A stretch of DNA of 64,000 nt from Cololabis saira. Its lineage: Eukaryota; Chordata; Actinopteri; Beloniformes; Belonidae. Of the stretch, positions 40,908 through 51,555 are shown in pieces. Under the pieces are notes generated by a model that saw nothing but the letters and a program-made list of their open reading frames with translations, was not told where the DNA came from and searched no databases. Location of the stretch: assembly GCF_033807715.1 (NCBI RefSeq), contig NC_084592.1, positions 372,001 to 436,000 on the forward strand, given 5' to 3'. How positions within the stretch are numbered: the first letter of the stretch is position 1; every line of letters starts with the position of its first letter. The position numbers and the translations under genes are program-made.

Positions 40908-41493
40908 GGGGCCTACTTTGTAAAGCTTTCGTGCGCACAAAACAGGGCTTGAAAGATGCGCACGCCACCTTCTACACAAAGGTTGGGATTTATAAAAAAA
41001 AAAACTTAACGGGAAAATGTGCGTATCTTTATGCAAACTTTGATCCTAGCGCACGAACAGTCTGAAGATATTGGGAACTGGCGACGCAGGCGGTGAGGTG
41101 GTGAAATGAAGCCAGATTCATGTCATACTGTTAATGTCATCACATATCAGACTTATACATCCATGTGCACCCAAGCCGGCAGAGTTATAGATCTATGTGT
41201 TCCGTAAGTGAGCCATCATTGTTAATAGCACGTTAATAGCGCGTTAATAGCACGTTAATAGCGCGTTAATAGCGCTGATCGTGTCCCTCTGTGTTTGAAG
41301 CTCAGTGTCAGTCAGGACACGGACACTTCCAGGTCCATGCGCTTGGGACGCTCTGGTGCTGCTGCTACAGCCGCGGTGCAGGACACGCCGTGCCGGGAAC
41401 CTCCTCGTCACCCCCCGCGACAACTGGAGAGTGACTGAGGACAGAACAAATGAGTCCAATGTGCCTTTTCCCAAGTTGTTGTTGAAATGTATA

Positions 41494-41936
41494 TTAATAA
41501 AGAGATAAAACTGTACTTACCGCTCTCCTCTGTGGTCTCTGCCAAATCAGTGTCTCCTTCCCTCTCCGACACGACACCACATATGCTGGCCGTCCCAAGA
41601 TGGAGGCTCTTTTGGTGTCCAGCGGTGTGGGCTCGGGTGTACACTGGCCCCCACCTGTCGCAGCCCCGCTCTGACGGTGCCGGGCCACTCTCCTCTTGGC
41701 CTCCACCTTCAAATCGCACCACTTCTTTTTTATTTCTGCCACAGATCTGTCCGTGGCACTCACGGCGTTTACAGCAGCAAGGACGTGCTGCCACTCACTC
41801 ACTTTCTTTTTGTTAGTGATGCCACTACTGATACCACCAAATAATGTGGTTTTCCTGGCCTCCACCTCATCCACAAGCATCTCGATCTCAGTCTCCGTGA
41901 AATTTCACTTTCTGGTCTTCCCTGCCATTATTTTTG
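41494..41936 (-). pseudogene. Myb/SANT-like DNA-binding protein of a Harbinger element
   Basis: Minus strand. A Met at about 41931 begins MAGKTRK, then a TGA, then FTETEIEMLVDEVEARKTTLFGG and VSEWQHVLAAVNAVSATDRS, EIKKKWCDLKVEAKRRV: the three-helix Myb-like domain of PIF/Harbinger accessory proteins (NAIF1-like). It would bind element ends and import the nuclease. The open part is 41880-41494; the C-terminal half is degenerate. Confidence 0.75.
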
Positions 41937-42040
41937 AGTGTAAAACACCATTGATCAGCAGGCTCATTTATATGCAAATACAGTCATGAACTACTTTGCA
42001 TTGACCATTTATGGTATGAAGTGGGCGTGTAGAGGGCGGG

Positions 42041-42059
42041 ATAGGGTTAGGGTTAGGGC
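42041..42059 (+). repeat. Short telomere-like TTAGGG tract
   Basis: ATAGGGTTAGGGTTAGGGC lies where the paralogous Harbinger copy (about 43538) has ATATGAGGC with identical flanks (GGGCGGGATA before, CAAATTCACCTGCGCAAC after). It therefore looks like an addition to this copy. Confidence 0.75.
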
Positions 42060-42569
42060 AAATTCACCTGCGCAACCTTCCAGCTGGACTGTGATTTATA
42101 AAGAGAACATTGCGTGCAAGTGTGCGTGCACACGGTTTTATAAATCAGGATTTTTTTTGTGCGCACGCCATTTTCGGCTTTTGAGTGCACGTACACTTTT
42201 AGTATGAATCCTACGCACTCTTTTATAAATGAGGCCCCTGACCATTAGCCCGTTCACTTCAGTGGGGACTGTGCGTATCCCTACGCCAACTCTGACCCTC
42301 GTGCACGAACAGTCTGAAGATATGGGGAACTGGCGACGCAGGCGATGAGGTGGTGAAATGAAGCCAGATTCATCTCATACTTTTAATGTCATCACATATC
42401 AGACTTGTAATATAATAGCGCTGATCGTGTCCCTCTGTGTTTGAAGCTCAGCGTCAGTCAGGTCTCTGCTGCTGCTGCTGCAGCTGCGGTGCAGGACACG
42501 CCGGGAACCTCCTCGTCACCCACCGCTTCCAACCGTAGAGTGACTGAGGACAGAACAAATAGTGCCGGG

Positions 42570-43167
42570 CTAAAGGGACTCTGATTTTTTTAATATATAA
42601 TGAGTTTTACGCGCGCGTGAAACCTTTACGCGCGCGCGTAAGCGTAAATTATGGTTCTGCGTTAAAACGACGCAGAGCCTACGCCGTAGGGTACGCGTGT
42701 CAGGGTTTGACACTTCCCCCCAGTGTTTGTAACTTTCAGTTCTGTCTTGCCCCGCCTGTGTCCCATCTGCCCTGATTGTGTCTGCACCTGTGTCTCGTCA
42801 TGTCTCGTTATCCCTTCAGTATATCTTGTCTTGTCATTCCTTGGTTCCCTGTCGGTCCGTACTGTTCTCTCCTCCATGTCTCCTCGTGGTTTTTGTCCTG
42901 ATCCTGGTTTTTTGTATTTATCCTGCTCTGCAGCGCTTTGCTTTGCCTTTTTGGATTAAAACCCTTTTTGTTTTTGAGAACTCCTGCCTCCAGCCTCCCT
43001 CTGTCTCCTGCACTTGGGTCCTTAAAAAACCAAACCATGACAACGCGGGGACGCGCACCTATGCCGTAGGCTCTGCGTTGGTGTAACGCGGAACCATAAA
43101 TCAGCCTTAAAGGTTTCACGCGCGCACGTAAAACTCATATATATAAAAAAAATCTGTGTCCCTTTAG
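42570..43167. mobile_element. Nested inverted-repeat MITE(s)
   Basis: Outer inverted repeats of about 60 bp (CTAAAGGGACTCTGATTTTT and ATCTGTGTCCCTTTAG reverse, with GAGTTTTACGCGCGCGTGAA inside). Inner inverted repeats (about 42642-42697 and 43043-43108) carry ATGGTTCTGCGTT and CAACGCAGAGCC, the same family as 45650-46093 and 62461-62600. A solo LTR occupies the centre. Whether outer and inner repeats are one element or two is unclear. Confidence 0.75.
42698..43042 (+). repeat. Solo LTR
   Basis: 345 bp, TGTCAGGGTTTGAC...CAAACCATGACA, with TG/CA ends and a perfect 5 bp target duplication ACGCG at 42693-42697 and 43043-43047. ATTAAAACCC near 42955 may be its polyadenylation region. A solo LTR is left when paired LTRs recombine and delete the internal part. 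It is distinct from the other LTRs in the window. Confidence 0.88.
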
Positions 43168-43713
43168 GGGCTCCGTACCTCTTGGCCTCCACCTTCAAAT
43201 CACGCCACTTCTTTTTTTTTCTGCACCATCTGTCCGGTGCACTCTGCCACTCACTCGCTTTTTTTATACTATCTATATACTTTTTCTACTTTTACTGTGA
43301 CCACCAAATAATGTGGTTTTCCTGCCTCCACCTCATCCACAAGATCTCCATCTCAGTGTCCGTGAAATTTAGTGGCACGGTGGCTCGACACGTCTCATTC
43401 ATCCTGATGCGCAGCAGAAACAGACTGCAGGAAGTCGCTGCGCATGCTCAGCAGACTCATTTATATACAAATAAAGTCATGAACTACTTTGCATTGCCCA
43501 TTTATGGTATGAAGTTGGCGTGAAGAGGGCGGGATATGAGGCAAATTCACCTGCGCAACCTTCCAGCTGGAGTGTGATTTATAAAGAGAACATTGCGTGC
43601 AAGTGTGCGCGGTTTTATAAATCGGGATTTTTTTTTGCGCCCACAATTTTCGGCTTTTGGGTTTACGTGCACTTTTAGTATGAATCCTACACACTCTTTT
43701 ATAAATGAGGCCC

Positions 43714-44000
43714 CAGGGACCTCATGTACAAAGAGTGTGTGGACTTCAGCGTGAATCCGTGCGTGGAATTCTTGCGTACACAAAAAAAAATTCAGATTCT
43801 CAAAACTGTGCGTACAACCAAATCCACGCACGTTTCTTTGAATATCACAATCAGCGTGGAATTGGGCATATATGTGGAAGCACGACACTCTGCCCTGTCT
43901 CCTCCCTCATGTAGATATATTTGAATATGATAATGAGGATAATTATCCATTAAAAACCGCTCATCCTAACAAGGAACTAGCAAATTAAAAAAAAACATCG
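43714..44000 (+). mobile_element. Possible third Harbinger-like fragment
   Basis: Starts AGGGACCTCATGTACAAAGA directly after copy 2, with GCGTACACAAAAAAAAATTC and GTGCGTACAACCAAATCCAC, a composition like the subterminal regions of the neighbouring elements. The right end was not found. Confidence 0.4.
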
Positions 44001-44938
44001 GATGTGAGCTGGACACACTCTTTAAAAGTTGAGGCCTGGAAAAAATAATTTATTTGGGGGCATTTCTTCAGATCAAAGCTGCATTGCATTATGGGTATTG
44101 TTGTTATTTGCTTTGTGTTGTGTTCCGTGAAGAGTTGTGGGTTTATTATGATCTTAACGGTTTGTGAATGTTTATGGGCAGCGTTAGTGCATCATTACAC
44201 TCTGCTTTTCCTGTTTGTATTTTAAGAACCGACACCAAAACTTAAGTTGGTGGATGAAAAACCGCTCCTCGTTCAGCTTTATTGTCATGCGTATAATATA
44301 CTGACGAATTAAGCCCAATGTACACGTTTATTGAGTCTTACACATTGTGGATGTCCGCGATCACCTCTCTCATAAGTATAACAATATGAACAATATAAAC
44401 GTATATTTAAAACATGAACCATCACGATCTGATTCCTCTGCTGCAGAAAGACAGAAAGTTGTGCCAATGTGATTATCGTGGTGCAAACGTGACAAATAAA
44501 GAACAAAGTTGTAACTCAGGATGTTGCATCCGCAGGAGAGAGACTGGTCTAGATCCCGGTCCATCACCGGAGAAACACTTTCTGGACCTGCAGCACCTGC
44601 AGCTGACTAATATCAGACTCTGAAAGTTGCCTAAACATTCAATAAAAACTTTATTCATGCTGATTCACATCAGTTCGTACCAACCAACCTTTCCGTGACA
44701 TCTTAGTTTTATTTTAAAAGACAACTTTAAAGAACCGGTTCTTCGCTGCAAAATGTATTTGAATGTTTTTCTGTCCAGACACAGTTATGGGATGTTTTAG
44801 GATCTGGCTTTTATCTTGAGTAGTCGTCCCATACAGTCGTCATGGTGACAGCTCCACCTGAAAGATCATGTTGGTCTGAACCGGAGCAGCTGGTCCAGTT
44901 CAGGACAGAGATCCAGAAGATCCTCTTGGTACCTAAAC
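44001..44938. other. No recognised gene
   Basis: AT-rich sequence; several short frames without protein-like composition. GAGAAACACTTTCTGGACCT at about 44569 and surroundings may be repeat-derived, but I could not place them. Confidence 0.4.
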
Positions 44939-45066
44939 CTGATGGTCCAGTCTTAGTCCTGGACCAGCAGGTCCAGACTAAACCAGCTGATGGTCCAGTC
45001 TTAGTCCTGGACCAGCAGATCCAGATTAAACCAGCTGATGGTCCGGTCTTAGTCCTGGACCAGCCT
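44939..45066 (+). repeat. 48 bp minisatellite
   Basis: About 2.7 copies of a 48 bp unit, GATGGTCCAGTCTTAGTCCT then GGACCAGCAGGTCCAGACTA, with few mismatches. Confidence 0.9.
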
Positions 45067-45349
45067 TTACACCGTGTCATGCATGCGATGCGAGTGAGCG
45101 AGCGTCAGCGACAAAATCAATTCCATTGCTTTATTTTCTATTGGACTGTCCTAACTGGCCATTTTCAGCTGAACATTTGTCGGACGCCCTGCTTCTATTT
45201 TCTTCCTGTCGCTCGCGTTGAAATCCGGTTGAAAGCGCTGTAGGAAACAGTCATGGATAAGGAACGGCTGATCCAGTTAGTTGAAATGAGAAGCTATCTC
45301 TATGATTCCTCCTCATTTCACTACAAAAACCTCAATAAAGTGGCAGCTG

Positions 45350-45649
45350 CTGGAAGGAGATCAGAGAGCGTCCGATTTCACGCAGTGCTACGCGATAGTC
45401 GGACGCTCGCATGCAGTTACACGGTTTTATAGTTGTGGGCGTGATTTGCATTTTGGTAACGTAACGAAAATGCGTCGAATCTGAACGGCTCATAGAAGCC
45501 ACATCACACTGGACAGATAATCCGGGTGGCTGTACAGACACTGCAGAATTTGGTTGCTTTCCTCCTTCTCTGAGTTGGCAGGCTGAGGGGAGACCACTTT
45601 ATATGTTAAAGCAAGAGAAAACGTGTTTTTCATAATAGGTCTCCTTTAA
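45350..45649 (+). mobile_element. Partial MITE of the AGGAGACCTATTATG family
   Basis: Shares TTGCATTTTGGTAACGTAAC, ATCCGGGTGGCTGTACAGA, CTTTCCTCCTTCTCTGAG and the end CATAATAGGTCTCCTTTAA with the complete copy at 52955-53460. The left part is missing or diverged. Confidence 0.75.
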
Positions 45650-46093
45650 GCCTGAATTATGGTTCTGCGTTAAACCAACGCAGAGCCTACGCCATTGCTG
45701 TGACCCCGTCGGACTTCTCTGTCACTCCATTTCTCCGCGGGGCAATACCCCCCAGAGTACTAGTTGATACTTTGTTTAGCTTCCGGCTTTTCCGGTCACA
45801 GTGAATCAAAGAGATAAGGACAACTATTGTGCAAAAACCAAAACAAAAAAAAATCACACACACACGAAGAAAAGAGCGCTGAAAGTTCACTACTGCTTCA
45901 CGAACCGGAACCGGAAATGCGTTGCAACCAAGCAAACCAATCAAAGCCCTCTCGGTCTGCGTTGGGTCTGCGTTGCCTCGACACATAGTTACATTTCTTG
46001 GGAGGTGCATGTCAGGCTACGGCGTAGGCTATGGAGAGACTCCCGCGTACCGTATGGCGTAGGTTTAATGCAGAACCATGATTCAGCCTTTAA
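45650..46093. mobile_element. MITE with ATGGTTCTGCGTTA inverted ends
   Basis: Left end GCCTGAATTATGGTTCTGCG, right end TGCAGAACCATGATTCAGCC, with CGCAGAGCCTACGCC and GGCGTAGG inside: the same family as the palindrome at 62461-62600, here with about 330 bp of extra interior sequence. It directly abuts the end of the preceding MITE. Confidence 0.75.
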
Positions 46094-46586
46094 CCTGGTT
46101 AGCTGACGAGTCTACCAGACTATGGTCTAGTTGGCGGAACCGGACCTCTCCAATCTTATGAATAAACTACACTTCAGACACTTACCGTCTTCGCTAAAGG
46201 AGGCAGAGGAATAGCTAAACATTTCACTTACTGAGCAGAAAGGGGGAGAAAACCGTGGGAGAAGAGGAGGCCATGCTAAGAGGCTAACAGACAGAAAGTG
46301 TACCAATGATTGGTGACAATGAAAGCTACAGAACAGAAAAATGTGCAAGTGTCATATTAAAGTTTACCAGATATAATATTATTTTATCAGAAAACAATCT
46401 AAGTTTAGACAAAAAAAAAACAAGTGTGGAGGAATAGGGCTTGGTTGTCTTGACATCATCAATTGTCAGAGCCGCCATGTTGGAAGCTAGCTTAGCTGCA
46501 CTTCGGACCACTGCGCACTGTGTACAGACGTGCTCCCTCTTCGTAGTGTCTTACTTGTAATCGTTACTTTCCGTTATTCTGTATCC
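46094..46586. other. No recognised gene
   Basis: Mixed-composition sequence with CAGAGCCGCCATGTTGGAAG near 46468, a CpG-containing promoter-like motif upstream of the THAP-like fragment. No coding feature seen. Confidence 0.4.
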
Positions 46587-46705
46587 ATGGTAACCCGTTG
46601 CTGTGTTGTAGCTGCAGCAGCTCCACATAACAAACGTGGGGAAAAGATCACTAATGGTTTAACTTTTCACCGCTTTCCTGCTCGGAGGAAGAACAACGGA
46701 GGCTG
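46587..46705 (+). pseudogene. THAP-like zinc finger fragment
   Basis: ATG at 46587 reads MVTRCCVVAAAAPHNKRGEKI then TNGLTFHRFPARRKNNGG and stops. Paired cysteines at the N-terminus followed by FHRFP are typical of the first half of a THAP domain, which occurs in P-element-type transposases and host DNA-binding proteins. The second half (C..H, AVPTIF) is not seen nearby. It may be a transposon exon or a decayed copy. Confidence 0.5.
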
Positions 46706-46989
46706 AGTATCTGAGATAACAAAGAGTCGTCGACTCGGTTGGATCGCGGCTCTAAGACGACCCAACATAACCTTCCACAGTAAACCACAAACAAACACTT
46801 ACACAGATCGGGGTCGGATCATTCACACGGATTTTACTCCCCACTTCTCCAGCTAAACGCAGTTGCTGCCAGCTCTCTGCGGTGGAATTAACCCCAATCT
46901 TCAGATAAAACTAGTTTGTTGAGGAAAATAATATTTGTTTGCTGCAGAGGAAAAAAATAATCCCACGAGGAAAACAAAAATATTGCTCA

Positions 46990-47480
46990 CGCCTCGGAGC
47001 CTCTTCCGCATCTTTCCCGTTTATCCTGACCCAAACAAGATGACATCATCTTATATTATATACCAATATTATAATATTAATATTATATAATAATATTATT
47101 ATAGTTAATATTATACTTATGACATATACGTATCTGCGCAGGACTTAGCAACCAAACACCACTGCATTGCATTGTGGGAAGTTTCTGCTTAGCTAGTGTC
47201 CATCAATCCATACTAATACATTTATCCAGAATGAGTATGGATAGTACATACTATTGAGTACGTACTAATGTTTCGGACGCACAAAAAAATCTCACATACT
47301 GTTTTTGCTACTCATTAGAGTGGAAGTGTGGAATTTCGGACGCAGCCATGCGGTGCGTCCGAAATGCCATACTAAACAGTATAGCCTATACTAAAAAGTA
47401 TACTTAAATTCGGCACACTATTGAGTAAATATCAGTAGTAAGCATTAATTCAGGCGTACTATTAAAGCAGCACAATGTAA
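46990..47480 (+). mobile_element. Interspersed repeat (GCGTCCGAAATG family), copy 1
   Basis: Blocks CCGTTTATCCTGACCCAAAC, an AATATTATA-rich stretch (47050-47125), GCATTGCATTGTGGGAAGTT, AGTGTCCATCAATCCATACT, GAGTATGGATAGTACATACT and GTGCGTCCGAAATGCCATAC. The same order occurs reversed at 54263-54842 and in part at 48465-48553 plus 50969-51110. Non-autonomous DNA transposon by structure; no ORF. Confidence 0.75.
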
Positions 47481-48464
47481 CTTTCAGCTTTTGTTGAGTT
47501 TGGCGGCTCCTTTGGACAAAAGCGGTAGTGCTTTACCAGAAAGATCACTACATTTCCCATGAGCACCAGCGCGTACTGCCGGAAACCTCCTGTCCCCGTC
47601 GCTGCATTTGTTTTGATAGTGAATGAAATAAGACGGGACGGACTTTCAAAACTACTTTTCTGTTTTCAGCGGTCGTTTGCAGGATGGATAGCGAAGAGGT
47701 AATGTATCTATTTTTGGCTAAACAATATAATATGCCGATGTTGAAAATCCCTAAGTTCAACTTGGTTTTGTTAGTGAGACTGTGTCAGCGAGATAATGCG
47801 CCCCAAATTACTACTGCACCTTTTTCCTGTCACGTTTTTTAGAGGGACTTCGTCATAAATTAGTAGTCCAACATGATTACTGACAAAATAAAAAAATACT
47901 TTATAAATAAAATACTGGAACCCAATACGAATCCCCTGTATGTGAAAACATTCTAATTTAGATTCTTATTGAACATAGAACTCTACATTTACATTTGTAT
48001 CATAACAATTCTGTCTCTCTTGTCGGACATCCCTCCTCGTCTTTCAGCTCACGCCAGCGAGTGAACGCCGGGCCAATGTTTATTCTTGTCAGGGCATTTT
48101 ATTTTTTTATTTATTTTTTGTCCGGGCATTTAGCTTGTTACTCTCCCGCTTTCTTTTTTTCGCCTCCTCCGATAAAACTTTTATTTTCTTTGTTTTTTTC
48201 GCTGCTTTGGCCATGAGCTCTGTGCACCACGCCCCACCCAGCTTTGGTCTCCACTACGAATCGCGAAGGAGGGGGAAGTGACGTATGCCGTAAAGCAGTC
48301 AAAGCCGTAAAAATGTGTAGTTTTTTAGTGTGGAAGGGTTCCTACCAAGCACCTCAAAGTTGCATAGTGCCAGTGAAGGCGATACAGACCTCTCAGACGA
48401 TGACAGAGGTTCATTAAACCTGTTGGAAGTTGATGTACCATCACAATGATGATGATTATACTTA
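47481..48464. other. No recognised gene
   Basis: TTAAAGCAGCACAATGTAAC at 47463 may open another MITE. The rest is T-rich (48090-48210) with no supported coding region; ACAATGATGATGATTATACT near 48444 leads into the next repeat copy. Confidence 0.35.
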
Positions 48465-48553
48465 TGACATATATGTATCACTTAGCAACCAAACACCGCT
48501 GCATTGCATTGTGGGAAGTTTCTGCTTAGCTAGTGTCCATCAATCCACACTAA
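48465..48553 (+). mobile_element. GCGTCCGAAATG-family repeat, copy 2, left part
   Basis: ATGACATATATGTATCACTT, GCATTGCATTGTGGGAAG and GTGTCCATCAATCCACAC, then interrupted after TAA 48551-48553. It resumes at 50969 with TAATACATTTCTCTGGAATG and runs to about 51110 (TTTCGGACGCAGCCATGG). Confidence 0.75.
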
Positions 48554-48609
48554 GGCTGAATTCCAATCTGCACCCTCACACACTCACACACTTAAGTGCG
48601 CGCTCCCGT

Positions 48610-49310
48610 GACTTGTGTAAGGGTTTAGGGCTGTCCCATTCCTAAAGTCGTTAAGGGTTCAGGGCTGTTCCATTCCTAAAGTCGTTAAGGGTTCAGGGCT
48701 GTCCCATTCCTAAAGTCGTTAAGGGTTCAGGGCTGTTCCATTCCTAAAGTCGTCAAGGGTTCAGGGCTGTTCCATTCCTAAAGTCGTTAAGGGTTCAGGG
48801 CTGTCCCATTCCTAAAGTCGTCAAGGGTTCAGGGCTGTCCCATTCCTAAAGTCGTTAAGGGTTCAGGGCTGTCCCATTCCTAAAGTCGTTAAGGGTTCAG
48901 GGCTGTCCCATTTCTAAAGTCGTTAAGTGTTCAGGGCTGTCCCATTCCTAAAGTCGTTAAGGGTTCAGGGCTGTCCCATTCCTAAAGTTGTTAAGGGTTT
49001 AGGGTTGTCCCATTCCTAAAGTCGTTAAGGGTTCAGGGCTGTCCCATTCCTAAAGTCGTTAAGGGTTCAGGGTTGTCCCATTCCTAAAGTCGTTAAGGGT
49101 TCAGGGCTGTCCCATTCCTAAAGTCTTTAAGGGTTCAGGGCTGTCCCATTCCTAAAGTCGTTAAGGGTTCAGGGCTGTCCCATTCCTAAAGTCGTTAAGG
49201 GTTCAGGGCTGTCCCATTCCTAAAGTCGTTAAGGGTTTAGGGCTGTCCCATTCCTAAAGTCGTTAAGGGTTCAGGGCTGTCCCATTCCTAAAATCGTTAA
49301 GTGCGCAAGG
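48610..49310 (+). repeat. 34 bp minisatellite, about 20 copies
   Basis: Unit: GTTAAGGGTTCAGGGCTGTC then CCATTCCTAAAGTC, with point variants. The transposon's right end contains the related GTGAGGGTTCAGGGC (50920-50935) and GCTGTCCCATTCCTA (50840-50854), so the array probably amplified from the element's own subterminal sequence. Confidence 0.93.
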
Positions 49311-49485
49311 GCTCCCAGCAGACATTTTGAGCCCTTACTGCTCCCTTACCGTAAGTCTGCATCTCCGCAGAGTTTTGGAAAGGGAATTACCCACAGTTCA
49401 TTGCGTTGTGACATAAAAGGAGGTTACCAGGGAGAATGTAAACAAAACTACGGAGCCCCTCTGGTGACATTTGAAAAAAATAAAA

Positions 49486-49885
49486 TAATGCGTGGCCACG
49501 CATTAATAACTCGTGGCCACGAGATAATCAATGCGTGGCCACGAGATATTAACTCGTGGCCTCGCATTATGTATCTCGTGCCCACGCATTATTTTTCTCT
49601 TGGATGGCATTATAACCTACTGTCTGAATTTCGTGGATGCAACTTCCTTGGTGGGATGGTTATTCATCATTAATAACGGTAATCTCTATTTATCTCTATT
49701 TATATTAAAGAGCAAGAGTATTGTCATGGCGAGTGTAGTAATAACATTAAGTAATAACAGTAATAATATGAATGCGTGGCCACGCATTAATAACTCGTGG
49801 CCACGAGTTAATATCTCGTGGCCACGTATTAATTATCTCGTGGCCACGCATTGATTATCTCGTGGCCACGAGTTATTAATGCGAG
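49486..49885. repeat. GTGGCCAC palindrome arrays in inverted orientation
   Basis: Left array 49486-49592 and right array 49768-49885 are built from ATGCGTGGCCACGCAT, ACTCGTGGCCACGAGT and hybrid arms, each unit itself palindromic about TGGCCA. The two arrays mirror each other around about 175 bp of AT-rich DNA, so a single strand could fold at several levels. Confidence 0.85.
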
Positions 49886-51110
49886 ACGAAAGAAGTTCAC
49901 CTGTAAGTATAAATTCATAGTCCACTGGTGATTTAAATTCAGAAACTGTTGTCCCGTGATGATTTTTCAACGGCCCTATTATTTCCTATTATTGGACTTT
50001 CTTCAAGACTAAAGACAAGAAAAGAGGCTGAGGGAGCTGGATGAAAGGGAGGAGGAGAGGGAAAGGATGACCAGTTATCTAAGTTAATTGACATTTTTGG
50101 GAAGATGGTGGACAAAATGTAGTTTTCTTCATCATTTTTTCATTCATAATTTGAGGTTCAATTTCTTTTGTTTTCATTTTATATTAGACAAATCCAAAGT
50201 TGACCTGGTGTTGAATAAACAAGACTTGCTTTTCTTTAATCTGAGTACAGTGTTTGAATTAAGATTCCCTATGTTAACAGAAATCCATACATACTAGCAA
50301 TATAGTTTTAGATCCAACACAAACAAGTCAGGCAGTAATTTGGTTATTCATTTATTTATAGGCACAAAAAATGTCAGCAAGTTGAACAAAAACGTTGCAG
50401 CGTCCATCAATTTATACGCTCTCTTACAAAAATGAAATGACGTCATGCTCAAAATGGAAAGTAATTTTAGTTGGTCATAACACAGATGGAATATTTAACT
50501 CAGGATACCATCAGTTTACACGCTCTTACAAAAATGAAATTACTCGGCGATTGATCCTGGCATACTGGATGAAAGAAAGACACTACATTAACAAGGAAAT
50601 ACATATTGTACATGTTTAAATTGTGTTCTTTGTTGAATTTTATGCTCCTTTATATAGGCTACCATTTTGTTTTCAAACATCCGTAGGATGATCATTCCCA
50701 AACTTATAATACCGGTACGTAACATTTTGATCTGACTAGGAATTTTGTAAATTGAAATGTTGAAAAAAGTTTATAAAAAAAAAAAAAAAAAAAAAAACTA
50801 AACATTTTGATCTGACGTGTTTCCGGTTTCTGCTAAGTGCTGTCCCATTCCTATTTATACCATTTGGAGCCCTCACACCCTTTCACACTTGATCATGTGC
50901 CGCTGACGTCACTAAAGTCTGTGAGGGTTCAGGGCCGGAGGGTTTAGGGTGGAGATTGGAATTCAGCCTAATACATTTCTCTGGAATGAGTATGGATAGT
51001 ACATACTATTGAGTACGTTCTAATGTTTCGGACGCACTAAAAAATCTCCCATACTCATTTTGCATACTCATTAGGGTGGAAGTTTGCAATTTCGGACGCA
51101 GCCATGGTTT

Positions 51111-51525
51111 CTCAATGGAACTGCATACAATTTTTGTATAATGACAATAAAGATTGAATTGAAATGAATTGAAAACATTTATTGTTCCCTCTGGGGAAAA
51201 TTAGTTGCCAAACAGCTCATGACATTCAAAAGAGAAAGACAAACAGAAAAACAGAGTCGGATTAATTAATTTGGATTCTTTCTCTGTTTGTGTGTGTTGG
51301 TAGATTACCCAAAGGAAGCTGGAAGACACCCTCCTCAAATGTTTTATTTATCTCTTTATTTCTCAGCTATACGTTTAACAAACCAGAGAGTTATGTTTTT
51401 TATACACACAACGATATTTATATTTTATACTGGTCTCATAGACTGACTGGTTGTTGTATTTATGTTCCTGCGGAACGTTTGTTCTGCTTCCGAGTTTCCC
51501 ACCGGAGCTTTACAAACGAACCAAG
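51111..51525 (+). promoter_or_regulatory. NDUFV3 upstream region
   Basis: Between the last repeat and the start codon. A LINE-type tail (GACAATAAAGATTGAATTG with ATTGAA repeats) ends near 51178. The remaining 350 bp includes CTGCTTCCGAGTTTCCCACCGG close to the ATG, with an ETS-type CTTCCG common in promoters of mitochondrial-protein genes. No TATA box at a useful place. The promoter is inferred by position. Confidence 0.4.
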
Positions 51526-51555
51526 ATGTCGGCCCGCCTGCTGCGTCCTCTGAAG
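51526..51555 (+). CDS. ndufv3: NDUFV3 exon 1 (coding part)
   Basis: ATG in AACCAAGATGTCG context; ten codons, [10 protein letters not shown], then donor GTAAGA at 51556. Encodes the start of the mitochondrial targeting sequence. Too short to show as an ORF by itself; chosen because it joins in frame to exon 2 and has two Arg and one Lys among hydrophobic residues. Confidence 0.8.

Larger units (their letters stand above)
40908..42238 (-). mobile_element. Harbinger-like DNA transposon, copy 1
   Basis: Ends GGGGCCTAC...(40908) and ...TATAAATGAGGCCCC (42238) form imperfect terminal repeats; subterminal regions carry GTGCGCAC-type motifs. Flanking trinucleotides are TCA and TGA, near but not equal, so a 3 bp duplication is possible but mutated. 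It contains a Myb-like gene remnant but no nuclease gene. Confidence 0.7.
42268..43713 (-). mobile_element. Harbinger-like DNA transposon, copy 2, with nested insertions
   Basis: Repeats copy 1: the GAACAGTCTGAAGATAT block (42306), the GTGTCCCTCTGTGTTTGAAG block (42427), TCTTGGCCTCCACCTTCAAA (43181) and the terminal TATAAATGAGGCCCC (43699). The Myb-like region is reduced to fragments. It is split at 42570-43167 by a further inverted-repeat element. Confidence 0.7.
48554..50968 (+). mobile_element. Harbinger-type non-autonomous transposon carrying a minisatellite
   Basis: Terminal inverted repeats GGCTGAATTCCAATC (48554) and GATTGGAATTCAGCC (ending 50968), with the trinucleotide TAA on both sides (48551-48553, 50969-50971), the usual PIF/Harbinger target duplication. 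It lies cleanly within the GCGTCCGAAATG-family repeat. Inside are a 34 bp minisatellite, two arrays of GTGGCCAC palindromes facing each other, and a Glu/Arg-rich remnant (about 50015-50080) that could be the end of a Myb-like protein. No transposase. Confidence 0.8.

Noticed and set aside
48610..49310. CRISPR-like regular array
   Set aside because: Units are contiguous 34 bp repeats without unique spacers in a eukaryotic genome; this is a minisatellite.
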